DNA from: Acetobacteraceae bacterium H6797
GTDB taxonomy: Bacteria > Pseudomonadota > Alphaproteobacteria > Acetobacterales > Acetobacteraceae
DNA length: 64,000 nt
Reading direction: 5' to 3'
NCBI GenBank assembly: GCA_015223225.1
Contig: JADFCQ010000001.1
Location: forward strand, 682,001-746,000
In this document: positions 16,022 through 24,842 of the stretch, in pieces
Layout: every line of letters starts with the position of its first letter
Numbering within the stretch: position 1 is the first letter of the stretch
Program-made: the position numbers and the translations under genes
Notes under the pieces: model-generated
What the model was told of the DNA's origin: nothing
Seen by the model: the letters and a program-made list of their open reading frames with translations, nothing else
The model's database searches: none

Positions 16022-19000
16022 ATGGCCACGTTCAACGATCCGAAATACGCGAGCCAGTGGCAGCTGCAGGGCGGCTACGGCATCAATATCGCAGCCCTCT
16101 ACAGCGAATATAGCGGCGCGGGCATCCGTATCGGCATCGTCGATACCGCGCTCAGCACCACCGCCAAGGACCTGATCGGCCAGATCGACATCGCCGCCAG
16201 TACCGGCGCGAGCAATCAGACGACGGTCGACGATGCCGGCAGCACCCATGGCACGGGCGTCGCGATGATCATCGGCGCCGCCGCGAATAATGGCTACGGC
16301 ACGGTCGGCGCCGCCTGGGGCTCCACCCTCATCTCCTACGGTTTCGACAGCGTGGGCTATCGCACGCCTGCGCAGGAAATCGAGATGATGGCGCTGCAGA
16401 AGGAAGTCGACGTCTCCAACAATTCCTGGAGCCGCTCCGGCAGCCCCTTCGTCGATAATTTCAACAGCGACCTCTATGCGGGCGCGCTGGAGGCGGTGAA
16501 ATCCGCCGCCACCGAAGGCCGCGACGGGCTCGGCACCGTCATCGTCCGCTCCGCCGGCAATACGAAAGCCAGCGGCGATGACGTGAACACCCATAACTGG
16601 GCCAATAATCGCTATTCCATCACCGTCGGCGCCACGAACGAGACCGGCCAGGTGCAGGATTTCTCCAATCCCGGCGCAGCCGTCCTCGTCGTCGTTCCCG
16701 CCACGGCCACCTCCTATGCGGCGCCGCTCGTCACCTCGACCGTCGCCCTCATGCTGCAGGCCAACCCCAATCTCGGCTATCGCGACGTCCAGACCATCCT
16801 CGCCCTCACCGCCCGCCTGACCGATAGCGGCGAGGATGGCGCGGGCTGGTTCTACAATACCGGCACCACCTGGAACGGCGGCGGGATGCATGTCTCGCGC
16901 GAGGCGGGCTACGGCCTCGTCGACGCCTATGCCGCCGTGCGCCTCGCCGAATCCTGGACGCTGCAATCCACTGCCTCCAATGCGACCGAATCCACCGTCA
17001 GCTCCACCGCGCCGCTGACCATCGCCGATCTCTCCACCGTCTCGCAGACGCTCCATATCGATCGCGACATCTCGGTCGAGCGCGTCGAGGTCGCGGTGAA
17101 TATCGCCCATGACAAGATCGGCGATCTCACCATCACCCTTGTCTCGCCCAGCGGCACCAGGAGCGTGCTGCTCGACCGCGTGAAGAACGGCGCCTATGAC
17201 CCGGCGACCAATACGCTCAAATTCACCCTAGGCAGCGTCCAGTTCCTGAACGAGAGCGGCATGGGGGATTGGACGCTCATCATCACCGATGGCGCCAGCC
17301 GCTATAGCGGCACGCTGCTGGACTGGTCGCTCACCGTCATCGGCTCCACGCCCACCGACGACACGCAATACGTCATCACCAATGAATATGCCGCGATGGT
17401 CCAGGCCGACCCTTCGCGCGGCATCCTCACCGACAGCGCCGGCAACGACACCATCAACGCCGCCGCCGTCACGAGCGACCTGAAGCTCTATCTCGCCGAC
17501 GGCACGGCCGGGCGCATCGGCGACCAGTCCTTCATCATCGCCGCCGGTACAATGATCGAGAATGCCATCGGCGGCGATGGCAATGACTTCATCCGCGGCA
17601 ATTCCCTGGCCAATACTATCATGGGCAATCGCGGCAATGACACCATCTACGGCATGGATGGCGACGACGTTCTCTTCGGCGGCCTGGGCGATGACTGGAT
17701 CAATGGCGGCGCCGGCAACGACACGATCGACGGCGGCGCGGGCAACGACATCCTCTATGGCGGCAGCGGCAACGACACGCTCTATGGCGGCGACGGCGAT
17801 GACACGCTCTCCGGCGATGGCGGCAATGACGTTCTCTACGGCGGCGACGGCAATGACACGCTCGACGGCAAGGAATATCCCGATACGCTCTATGGCGGCG
17901 CGGGGGATGACCTGCTGCTCGGCGGCATCGGCGACGATACGCTCTACGGCGGCACCGGAAACGATACGCTCTACGGCGGCACCTATAACGACATTCTCTA
18001 CGGCGACGAGGGCAATGACACTCTCTTCGGCGAGGCCAATACCGACACGCTCTATGGCGGCGATGGCGACGACTATATCTCCGGCGGCGACGGCAACGAC
18101 ACCCTCTTCGGCGGCAATGGCAACGACATCATCTATGGCGACGCCGGCAATGACGTGATCGACGGCGAAGCCGGGGACGACACGATCTATGGCGGCCTCG
18201 GCAATGACATCGTCTCCGGCGGCGATGGCGACGACTATATCTCCGGCGGCGACGGCCGCGACACTCTCTCCGGTGGCAGCGGCAACGATACCATCTATGG
18301 CGATGCCGGCGATGACGTCATCGACGGCGGCACGGGCAACGATACGCTCTATGGCGGCATCGGCAACGACACCATCGCCGGCGGCGACGGCAACGACATC
18401 ATCTTCGGCGAGGCCGGAAACGATAACCTCTCCGGCGGCGCGGGCAATGACATCATCTCGGGCGATGACGGCAATGACGTCATCGACGGTGGCGCCGGCA
18501 ACGACACGCTCTACGGCGGCGACGGCAAGGACATCCTGACCGGCGGCGCCGGCAACGACATTCTCTACGGCGATGCCGGCGACGATACGCTCGATGGCGG
18601 CGCGGGGGCCGATACGCTCTATGGCGGCGACGGGAATGACCTGCTCTTCGGCGGCGACAATAGCGACGTGCTCGATGGCGGCCTCGGCGCCGATACCATG
18701 ACCGGCGGCGCGGGCAACGATACCTATTACGTCGATGACATCGGTGACCTGGTCACCGAGCAGCGCGGCGAAGGCACCGATACCGTCATCTCCAGCATCG
18801 ACTACACCCTGGGAGACTGGTTGGAGAACCTGACCCTGACCGGCGATGCCCGCTACGGCGCCGGCAACAACGTCAACAACGTCATCACCGGCACCGATGG
18901 CAATGACGTGCTGATCGGCTATGGCGGCGCCGATATCCTCATGGGCGGCGCGGGCAATGACACGCTCGATGGCGGCGTGAGCGCCGACTGGCTGGCCGGC

Positions 19001-19279
19001 GGCACGGGCGACGATGTGCTCACCGGCGGCAGCGCAGGCGATACCTTCGTCTTCAACCCCAATGAGGGCAACGATCGCATCACGGATTTCCGCGCCGCCC
19101 AGGGCGATGTCGTCTTCCTCGCCAATTTCGGCGAGGCACTCGACACCTGGGACGAAATCCGCGCCCATATGACGCAGAGCAGCGCCGGCACCCTGCTCGA
19201 TACCGGCCAGGGCACCAGCATCCTCTTCGAAGGCGTGAAGATCGCGAGCCTCTCGGCCGACGTCTTCATCTTCGAATAG
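16022..19279 (+). CDS. Subtilisin-like serine protease with P domain and RTX calcium-binding repeats
   Basis: A 1,085-residue protein with no N-terminal signal peptide or propeptide, as in type I secretion substrates. Residues 20-310 are a peptidase S8 domain with Asp41 (GIVDTALS), His76 (THGTGVA), oxyanion Asn180 (RSAGN) and Ser231 (ATSYAAPL). The residue before Thr-Ser is Ala rather than the usual Gly. Residues about 330-442 form a proprotein-convertase P domain ([20 protein letters not shown] through [11 protein letters not shown]). From about residue 515 there are some forty RTX nonapeptides (GGxGxDxUx), then a final segment ending DVFIFE, typical of type I export signals. Predicted secreted and folded by calcium outside the cell. 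No ABC/MFP type I export genes are in the window. Confidence 0.93.
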   Translation: MATFNDPKYASQWQLQGGYGINIAALYSEYSGAGIRIGIVDTALSTTAKDLIGQIDIAASTGASNQTTVDDAGSTHGTGVAMIIGAAANNGYGTVGAAWGSTLISYGFDSVGYRTPAQEIEMMALQKEVDVSNNSWSRSGSPFVDNFNSDLYAGALEAVKSAATEGRDGLGTVIVRSAGNTKASGDDVNTHNWANNRYSITVGATNETGQVQDFSNPGAAVLVVVPATATSYAAPLVTSTVALMLQANPNLGYRDVQTILALTARLTDSGEDGAGWFYNTGTTWNGGGMHVSREAGYGLVDAYAAVRLAESWTLQSTASNATESTVSSTAPLTIADLSTVSQTLHIDRDISVERVEVAVNIAHDKIGDLTITLVSPSGTRSVLLDRVKNGAYDPATNTLKFTLGSVQFLNESGMGDWTLIITDGASRYSGTLLDWSLTVIGSTPTDDTQYVITNEYAAMVQADPSRGILTDSAGNDTINAAAVTSDLKLYLADGTAGRIGDQSFIIAAGTMIENAIGGDGNDFIRGNSLANTIMGNRGNDTIYGMDGDDVLFGGLGDDWINGGAGNDTIDGGAGNDILYGGSGNDTLYGGDGDDTLSGDGGNDVLYGGDGNDTLDGKEYPDTLYGGAGDDLLLGGIGDDTLYGGTGNDTLYGGTYNDILYGDEGNDTLFGEANTDTLYGGDGDDYISGGDGNDTLFGGNGNDIIYGDAGNDVIDGEAGDDTIYGGLGNDIVSGGDGDDYISGGDGRDTLSGGSGNDTIYGDAGDDVIDGGTGNDTLYGGIGNDTIAGGDGNDIIFGEAGNDNLSGGAGNDIISGDDGNDVIDGGAGNDTLYGGDGKDILTGGAGNDILYGDAGDDTLDGGAGADTLYGGDGNDLLFGGDNSDVLDGGLGADTMTGGAGNDTYYVDDIGDLVTEQRGEGTDTVISSIDYTLGDWLENLTLTGDARYGAGNNVNNVITGTDGNDVLIGYGGADILMGGAGNDTLDGGVSADWLAGGTGDDVLTGGSAGDTFVFNPNEGNDRITDFRAAQGDVVFLANFGEALDTWDEIRAHMTQSSAGTLLDTGQGTSILFEGVKIASLSADVFIFE
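17570..19030 (+). repeat. RTX nonapeptide-coding tandem repeat array
   Basis: About 1.4 kb of imperfect 27-bp units encoding GGxGxDxUx. Dinucleotide choice at each codon is varied, so the units are related at protein level more than DNA level, consistent with selection on calcium binding. A short break ([20 protein letters not shown]) and a second shorter block follow the main array. Confidence 0.9.
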
Positions 19280-19294
19280 GCCCGCTCAGCCACG

Positions 19295-19315
19295 CCGGGG
19301 CGTGACCCGCCCCGG
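19295..19315 (+). terminator. GC-rich hairpin after the RTX protease gene
   Basis: CCGGGGCG-TGACC-CGCCCCGG, an 8-bp stem 16 bases after the stop codon. A second compound stem (GCCCG/CGGGC with GCCGG/CCGGC inside) follows within 40 bases. No T-run is present, so factor-independent termination is uncertain. Confidence 0.45.
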
Positions 19316-19378
19316 GCTGGACAAGCCCGCCGCCGGCTGAGACCTTCCGGCGACGGGCCTAACATCAGGAGCATCCGC

Positions 19379-21385
19379 ATGTCCCAGAACCCCCTTCTCG
19401 CCCCCTGGGACGCTCCTTTCGGCCTGCCGCCCTTCGCCGCGATCGAGCCCGGCCATTTCGACGAGGCTTTCGAGGCGGCATTGGCCGCCCATCGCGCGGA
19501 ACTGGCCGAGATCACCGCGAACCCCACCGCCGCCAGCTTCGCCAATACGGTCGAGCCGCTCGAACGCGCGGGCCATCTGCTCAGCCGCGTCAGCCGCACG
19601 CTCGATACCCTCGCCGCCAATGTCGCGACCGATGCGCTGGAGGCGGTCGAACTCGCCTGGTCGCCCCGCCTCGCCGCGCATTGGGCCGGCATCATGGCCG
19701 ATGCCGCGCTTTTCGCCCGGATCGACGCCATCCATGCCGCGCGCCATACCCTCGGCCTGGAGGAGGATCAGCGGCGCCTCGTCGAGCAATGGCACCGCCA
19801 GATGCGCCGCGCCGGCGCCGCCCTGCCCGAGGCCGATCGCGCCCGCATGCAGGCCCTGGCGGGCGAACTCTCCCATCTCGAGACCAGCTTCGCCCAGAAC
19901 GTCACCCGCGCCGAGCGGGACTGGGTGCTGACCCTCGCTGAAGCCGACCTCGACGGCCTCTCCCCCGCCTCCCGCGCCTCGCTCAAGGCCGCCGCCGAGG
20001 AGCGCGGCCTGCCTGGCTATGCCGTCACCCTCTCCCGCACCGCGATGGAGGATTTCCTCTCCCAATCCGCGCGCCGTGACCTCCGCCAGAAGGTCCATGC
20101 CGCCTGGTGGGCACGGGGCGAGGCCACCAATGCGCCGCTCGTCCGCCAGATTCTGGCCCTCCGCGCCGAGCGCGCCCGCCTGCTGGGTGCCGCCAATTAC
20201 GCCGACTTCGCCGTCGAAGGCTCCATGGCCGCCACGCCCGCCGCCGCCATGCGCCTGCTGAACCGCCTCTGGGAGGCCGGCAAGCGCCGCGCCGCCGAGG
20301 AACAGGCCGAGCTGGAGAAGGAAGCCGCCGCCGATGGCCTCAACGGCAGTTTCGAACCCTGGGACTGGCGCTATTACGCCGAGCGCGTCCGCAAGCGCCT
20401 GCACGGTCTCGATGAGGCCGCGCTCAAGCCCTATCTCTCGCTCCAGAACGTCCTGAACGCCGCCTTCGACACCGCGAACCGCCTCTTCGGCCTCACCTTC
20501 GAGGAGCGCCAGGGCCTGCCCGGCTGGCACCCCGACATGCGCGCCTTCGAGGTGAAGGAAAACGGCGAGACCATCGGCCTCTTCCTGATGGATAATTTCG
20601 CCCGCCCCGGCAAACGCTCCGGCGCCTGGATGTCGAGCCTGGCCGAGGCCGCCCGCCTCACCGGCGAGCGCCCCGTCGTCACCAACGACAATAATATCGC
20701 CCGCGGCAACCCCACCCTGCTCACCTGGGACGATGCCCGCACCGTCTTCCACGAGCTCGGCCACGGGTTGCACGGGTTGCTCAGCAAGGTGCGCTACCCG
20801 TCGCAATCCGGCACCAGCGTCGAGCATGATTTCGTCGAATTCCCCTCCCAGGTCTTCGAGAACTGGCTCGCCACCGAGGCGGTGCTGCAGAAGCACGCCC
20901 GCCACCACGAAACCGGCGAGCCCATGCCCGCCGAACTGCTGAAATCCCTCCTGGCCGCGCAGAATTTCAACCAGGGCTTCCTCACCACCGAGCTGATCGG
21001 CTCCGCCATTCTCGACATGGAACTCCATGCCGAGCCGAAGCCCGAAAGCATCGATCCGGAAGCCTTCCAGGAAGCCCTGCTCACCCGCCTCGGCATGCCC
21101 AAGGCGGTCGGCCTCCGCCATCGCCTGCTGCATTTCAGCCACCTCTTCGGCGGCTCGATGTATGCGGCCGGCTATTACGCCTATCTCTGGGCCCAGGTGC
21201 TCGATGCCGATGGTTTCGAGGCCTTCGAGGAAACGGGCGACGTCTTCAACCCCGCCCTCGCCGCCAAGCTGAAGACCGTCCTGGAATCCGGCGGCGCGCG
21301 GGACCCGATGGCGCTCTACAAATCCTTCCGTGGCCGCGAACCCGCCGAGGATGCCCTGCTCCGCGCCCGCGGCCTGGTGCACTGA
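19379..21385 (+). CDS. M3 family oligopeptidase (oligopeptidase A / peptidyl-dipeptidase-like)
   Basis: A 668-residue cytoplasmic zinc metallopeptidase. It opens NPLLAPWDAPFGLPPFAAIEPGHF, typical of oligopeptidase A/Dcp. The zinc site HELGH starts at His458 inside TVFHELGHGLHGLL, with the third ligand Glu in VEFPSQVFENW about 28 residues later. The C-terminal substrate-binding segment GGSMYAAGYYAYLWAQVLDADGF is intact. It degrades short peptides, for example cleaved signal peptides. It is full length and monocistronic, between two hairpin-containing spacers. Confidence 0.95.
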   Translation: MSQNPLLAPWDAPFGLPPFAAIEPGHFDEAFEAALAAHRAELAEITANPTAASFANTVEPLERAGHLLSRVSRTLDTLAANVATDALEAVELAWSPRLAAHWAGIMADAALFARIDAIHAARHTLGLEEDQRRLVEQWHRQMRRAGAALPEADRARMQALAGELSHLETSFAQNVTRAERDWVLTLAEADLDGLSPASRASLKAAAEERGLPGYAVTLSRTAMEDFLSQSARRDLRQKVHAAWWARGEATNAPLVRQILALRAERARLLGAANYADFAVEGSMAATPAAAMRLLNRLWEAGKRRAAEEQAELEKEAAADGLNGSFEPWDWRYYAERVRKRLHGLDEAALKPYLSLQNVLNAAFDTANRLFGLTFEERQGLPGWHPDMRAFEVKENGETIGLFLMDNFARPGKRSGAWMSSLAEAARLTGERPVVTNDNNIARGNPTLLTWDDARTVFHELGHGLHGLLSKVRYPSQSGTSVEHDFVEFPSQVFENWLATEAVLQKHARHHETGEPMPAELLKSLLAAQNFNQGFLTTELIGSAILDMELHAEPKPESIDPEAFQEALLTRLGMPKAVGLRHRLLHFSHLFGGSMYAAGYYAYLWAQVLDADGFEAFEETGDVFNPALAAKLKTVLESGGARDPMALYKSFRGREPAEDALLRARGLVH

Positions 21386-21405
21386 CGGGGCAGAACCCTT
21401 AGGGC

Positions 21406-21432
21406 GCGACTCGCGGCAGACAAGCGAGTCGC
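21406..21432. terminator. Hairpin between oligopeptidase and membrane-protein gene
   Basis: GCGACTCGC at 21406-21414 pairs perfectly with GCGAGTCGC at 21424-21432 across a 9-nt loop, 21 bases after the oligopeptidase stop and between convergent genes. It may serve both strands; no T-run. Confidence 0.5.
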
Positions 21433-21506
21433 ATCCAACCTCCCCAGGCCGGGCACGGAATGTCCCGCTCTTGTCCACAGATCCATCCCCGCGAATTGGG
21501 GATAAC

Positions 21507-22001
21507 TCAGCCCGCCCGCCGCATCCCGCGCCAGGCCAGCCAGAGATGCAGCACCGGCACCATCAGCCCCAGCCCGCTCACATAGAATCCGGTCAGCCAA
21601 CCCTCGCCGCCGATATTGGCCAATCCCGGCACCGCCATGGTGAAGCAGAGCAGCAGCGGCGGCACGGCCCAGGGCAAGGCCCGGTAATCCGCCAGCGTCA
21701 GCCCGCTCGCGCCGCGCCGCAGATAGGCCAGGGCCGCGCGCAGGAACCGCCACATGGCATAGAAGCCGCCCAGACAGAGCAGCAGGCCGAAAGCGGTCAG
21801 CAAAGCTACGAACAGCGCATCGCTCCCCGAGAGTTCCGGCCGCGTGCCGAAAAGCTTCCCCAGGCAGACCAGCACCCCGCTGATGCAGCCGATGAGCAGC
21901 ATCCAGGCCAGGAAGACCATCGCCAGCAGCGAGGGCAGGCCCAGCCCCACCAGTTCCGCCAGGAAAAGGCCCCGCAGGGCAAGATCGGCACGCCGCGACA
22001 A
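21507..22001 (-). CDS. Hypothetical four-helix membrane protein
   Basis: A 164-residue protein with four predicted membrane segments: [60 protein letters not shown] and [15 protein letters not shown]. Short basic loops lie between them. No conserved motif I can name. The start at 22001 is favoured because the hydrophobic pattern begins soon after. It lies between the oligopeptidase (convergent) and dut (divergent); context gives no function. Confidence 0.75.
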   Translation of the reverse strand: MSRRADLALRGLFLAELVGLGLPSLLAMVFLAWMLLIGCISGVLVCLGKLFGTRPELSGSDALFVALLTAFGLLLCLGGFYAMWRFLRAALAYLRRGASGLTLADYRALPWAVPPLLLCFTMAVPGLANIGGEGWLTGFYVSGLGLMVPVLHLWLAWRGMRRAG

Positions 22002-22137
22002 CCGCCCCTCCCGAGCCTCGGCCAGAAACGGCCCCTCATACCGCGTCCCACCGAGCGCGCCTCTTCACATGATCGGGCGATTTCGCCCTCGCCCGATCTG
22101 CTCTAGAGCAGGCCCCATACAGCGACGGAGCCGCCCC

Positions 22138-22608
22138 ATGACCACCCCCGAGGTCGAACTCAAGATTCTCGATCAGCGCCTGCATGACTGGGGCCTGCCC
22201 CGCTATCAGACCGAGATGGCCGCCGCGATCGACCTCATCGCCTGCATGGACGCGCCCGTCTCCATCGCCCCCGGCAGCCCGCCCGCCCTCATCTCCTCGG
22301 GCATCGCCGTGCATATGGCCGATCCGGGCTTCGCCGCCCTGGTCCTGCCGCGCTCCGGCATGGGCCATAAGAAGGGCCTGGTGCTGGGCAATCTCGTGGG
22401 CCTGATCGACCCGGACTATACCGGCCCCATCATGGTCAGCTGCTGGAACCGCAATGGCCCCGGCACCGAGCCCATCATGCTCACCCCGGGCGAGCGTTTC
22501 GCGCAGATGATCTTCGTCCCCGTCCTGCGCCCGCGCTTCACGGTCGTCGAGGAATTCACCGCCCTCTCCAACCGCGGCGCCGGCGGCTTCGGCTCCACGG
22601 GCAGCTAG
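22138..22608 (+). CDS. dut: Deoxyuridine 5'-triphosphate nucleotidohydrolase (dUTPase)
   Basis: A 156-residue trimeric dUTPase from the ATG at 22138; the open frame extends upstream without similarity. The five motifs are present: AAIDLIAC (1, with Ala-Ala-Ile-Asp in place of the common AGxDL), [15 protein letters not shown] (2), [13 protein letters not shown] (3), [10 protein letters not shown] (4) and [11 protein letters not shown] (5, the mobile C-terminal P-loop-like motif). It hydrolyses dUTP to dUMP, keeping uracil out of DNA and feeding dTMP synthesis. In this window it sits alone, with no coaBC or sixA-type partner. Confidence 0.95.
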   Translation: MTTPEVELKILDQRLHDWGLPRYQTEMAAAIDLIACMDAPVSIAPGSPPALISSGIAVHMADPGFAALVLPRSGMGHKKGLVLGNLVGLIDPDYTGPIMVSCWNRNGPGTEPIMLTPGERFAQMIFVPVLRPRFTVVEEFTALSNRGAGGFGSTGS

Positions 22609-22827
22609 GGCCGACCGCCGCCTGTATCGGCAATGCGCGCGCAGCCGATGCCCTTGGTATCGGCTAGCGAGCGCCACCATCAAGCGCGAAAACCACCGCC
22701 AGCCCGCCCCAAGGCTGAAGATCCATCGACCCTAGAGCCGCTTCCATTCGCTCGGTTCGCCGCGAACTCTTTAGAGGGCTGTCTTCACGAGCATTTTCAC
22801 TTCATCAGATGATTCGGGCTCGCCCTC
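22609..22827. other. Intergenic spacer after dut, no gene seen
   Basis: No reading frame with coding character on either strand. TTAGAGGGCTGTCTTCACGA at about 22770-22789 loosely resembles the terminal repeat of the adjacent MITE-like element (AGAGG.CTGT.TTC), so an older or nested copy may have been here. Confidence 0.5.
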
Positions 22828-23018
22828 AGAGGCTGTTTCGTAAAACTCGCGGCTGAGGCTGCGGCCAGAATTCTTCGTGCCAGGGAGGCAGCGGGGCCTC
22901 TTTTTCTCAGCGGGCCAAATGCGGGACATTTGGCTAAACTGCCAACGATGCTGGCGCGGAAAAGGCTGCCAAGAGAGGGCTGCCTGGGCCGACGCGCCAG
23001 CTTGATGAAACAGCCTCT
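22828..23018. mobile_element. MITE-like element or insertion-sequence remnant, 191 bp
   Basis: AGAGGCTGTTTC at 22828-22839 is matched in inverted orientation by GAAACAGCCTCT at 23007-23018, a perfect 12-bp terminal inverted repeat. No transposase frame fits inside. The interior contains a perfect 8-bp hairpin GCCAAATG/CATTTGGC (22914-22934). Ends of the form GAGGCTGTTTC are common in IS5-type elements of this bacterial group, from memory, which suggests a non-autonomous derivative. I see no clear target duplication. The right end abuts the glycosyltransferase gene and contributes its stop codon. Confidence 0.65.
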
Positions 23019-24181
23019 TAAAGCCCCGGCTCGAACTCCCGATACACCGCGAGCGTCGCTTCCTGCATGGCGCGCGTGGTATATCGCTCCAGCACCAGCC
23101 GCCGGCCCGCCTCGCCCATCGCGGCCCGCATCTCGGCGGGCTGCGCCAGGGCCGCGCCGATAGCCCCGGCCAGCGCCGCCGGATCGCCGGGCGGCACCAG
23201 CCAGCCCGTCCGCCCATCGGCCACCGTCTCGCGCGGCCCGCCGAGATCCGAGGCGATCACGGGGCAGCCCATGGCCTGCGCCTCGATCACCGTCCGCCCG
23301 AAAGCCTCGGCATCGGTCGAGCAATGCAGCGCGTAATCGGCCAGCAGGAAGGCCGCCGGCAGATCGTCGCAATGGCCGGTCAGCTTGATATCCGCACCCA
23401 GCCCGGCCGCCGCGATGGCCCGCTCCAACTCGCCGCGGAACTCCCGCCGCGCATCGGTATCGCCCACGATCAGCACATAGGGCAGCGCGTAAGGCAGCGG
23501 CACGCCCGCGCCGCGCAGCCGCACCATGGCCTCGACCAGCACCATCTGCCCCTTCCAGCGCGTCACGCGGCCCGGCAGCACCAGCACCGGCCGCCCCTCG
23601 GGCACGCCCCAGGCCGCCCGCAGCGCCTCGACCCGCTCGGGGCTCACCAGCGCCGGATCGAACCGCCGCTCATCCACCCCGCGCGGGATCAGCCTGATCC
23701 GCTCCGGCGGCACGCGATGCCGCGCCCGGATCAGCCCCGCGATATACTCGCTGATGGCGATCACCCGCTCGCCCCGCGCCATCACGGAATTATAGAGCCG
23801 CTTGCCGGGGAAACCCTCGTTATAGGCGCCGTGATAGGTGGTGATGAAATGCGCCCCCGTCCGCCGCGCGGCCATCATCGCCGACCAGGCCGGAAAGCGG
23901 CTCCGTGCATGCACGATGCCCACGCCCTCGGCACGGATCACATCCGCCAGCGCGCGCGCATTGCCGAACAGCGCGCCGACCGACTTGCCCGCCATGGGCA
24001 ACTCGATATGCCGCGCGCCCACCGCCTCGAGCTGCGCCACCATGGGCCCGCCCGCGCTGGCCACCAGCGCACGCCCCCCGGCCCGCACGATGGCCTCGGC
24101 AATCTCGATGGTCCCGCGCTCCACCCCTCCCGTGACGAGACGGGGGAGGACCTGAAGCACGGCGGGGGGAGCATCTTTCAT
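23018..24181 (-). CDS. Glycosyltransferase family 4 protein
   Basis: A 387-residue GT-B glycosyltransferase. The N-domain opens LQVLPRLVTGGVERGTIEIA (the GGVER nucleotide-interacting loop typical of GT4) and the C-domain has LVLPGRVTRWKGQMVLVEA and HCSTDAEAFGRTVIEAQAMG with the E-x7-E element. It presumably builds lipopolysaccharide core or exopolysaccharide; the acceptor is unknown. The stop codon (bases 23018-23020) lies at the edge of the MITE-like element, so the original C-terminus may have been a little longer. The ORF is otherwise complete for the family. Confidence 0.92.
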   Translation of the reverse strand: MKDAPPAVLQVLPRLVTGGVERGTIEIAEAIVRAGGRALVASAGGPMVAQLEAVGARHIELPMAGKSVGALFGNARALADVIRAEGVGIVHARSRFPAWSAMMAARRTGAHFITTYHGAYNEGFPGKRLYNSVMARGERVIAISEYIAGLIRARHRVPPERIRLIPRGVDERRFDPALVSPERVEALRAAWGVPEGRPVLVLPGRVTRWKGQMVLVEAMVRLRGAGVPLPYALPYVLIVGDTDARREFRGELERAIAAAGLGADIKLTGHCDDLPAAFLLADYALHCSTDAEAFGRTVIEAQAMGCPVIASDLGGPRETVADGRTGWLVPPGDPAALAGAIGAALAQPAEMRAAMGEAGRRLVLERYTTRAMQEATLAVYREFEPGL

Positions 24182-24234
24182 GGCAGCGGCTTAACGTCCG
24201 GCACGCGGCAAAGCCAGCGATGATCGCGCCGAAT

Positions 24235-24654
24235 TCAGGCCGCCAGCACAACGCCCCAGGCGGAGGCAAATTGCGCCTTCACGCGGCAGAGTTCCCGCTC
24301 GGCCTGAGCCACCCAGGCATCGCTGCGCGATAGCCGCTCTTCCAGGATCTGGCCATAACGCGCCGCCTCGGCCTCATCCAGGGCCAGGGCAACCGGCCCC
24401 TGCCCGAGGAGGCCCGTCTCGCGCCAGGCGGCGAATTCCGCCCGCAGCGCCTGGCTGATGCCCCGCACCTTCTCCAGCGCCGCTTCCGCTTCGCGCAACA
24501 CGCTCAGGTCCCGCGCACGGCGCTGGGCCAGGCCGGGCTCGTGGGCGCGCGGCGGCGCGGGCGGGCCCATGGCTTCCAGAGGCGCCCCAGGCCCGCCGGC
24601 CCAGAAATCCTCCCACCCCGTCATCACCGCGCCAGTCGCCTTGGCCCCTGACAT
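24235..24654 (-). CDS. Hypothetical coiled-coil protein
   Basis: A 139-residue soluble protein. Residues 1-45 are Gly/Pro-rich (GWEDFWAGGPGAPLEAMGPP). Residues about 48-135 are heavily alpha-helical with charged heptads (LREAEAALEKVRGISQALRA, then YGQILEERLSRSDAWVAQAE). No recognised domain. It diverges from the MFS gene. An alternative start lies at an internal ATG ten codons in. The length and helical content recall small flagellar or secretion-associated proteins, but nothing specific supports that. Confidence 0.65.
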   Translation of the reverse strand: MSGAKATGAVMTGWEDFWAGGPGAPLEAMGPPAPPRAHEPGLAQRRARDLSVLREAEAALEKVRGISQALRAEFAAWRETGLLGQGPVALALDEAEAARYGQILEERLSRSDAWVAQAERELCRVKAQFASAWGVVLAA

Positions 24655-24714
24655 GCGCCAACTCCCTCAAGAGCGGCCAGCATCCCACGGAAAAGTAAAG
24701 ACAGGGTTAACCCC

Positions 24715-24800
24715 TGGAAGAACCACTGCTTCCACGCTGCAACGCAGCACAGCTCACCCGAAGGTGAGGCTTGGCCATGGCAACCTTGGCCTAAGCCCTG
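24715..24800 (+). promoter_or_regulatory. Hairpin-rich leader of the MFS transporter gene
   Basis: Within the 188-bp divergent gap, four consecutive hairpins can be drawn in the + strand: TGGAAG/CTTCCA (24715-24734), GCTGC-AAC-GCAGC (24736-24748), CTCACC-CGAA-GGTGAG (24753-24768) and GCTTGGCC paired with GGCC-T-AAGC (about 24769-24796). An AGGAGG ribosome site follows before the ATG at 24843. This density is unusual for a plain promoter region and suggests a structured 5' UTR. I cannot match it to a named riboswitch; it lacks the ACGR loops of mini-ykkC. Confidence 0.4.
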
Positions 24801-24842
24801 CATCAACCCCCTCGGTACCCACTACAGGAGGCCCCCGGCCCG

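Noticed and set aside
17570..19030. Regular repeats that could suggest a CRISPR array
   Set aside because: They are in-frame 27-bp coding units without conserved repeat plus unique spacers, and they encode RTX nonapeptides.
17228..19168. 646-codon minus-strand frame with repetitive Ala/Ile/Val peptide
   Set aside because: Mirror image of the RTX repeat codons, so its periodicity has no independent meaning.
21471..21505. Two near-consensus DnaA boxes (TTGTCCACA, and TTATCCCCA on the other strand) suggesting an origin
   Set aside because: Only two imperfect boxes, no AT-rich unwinding region and no dnaA, dnaN, hemE or parAB genes nearby.
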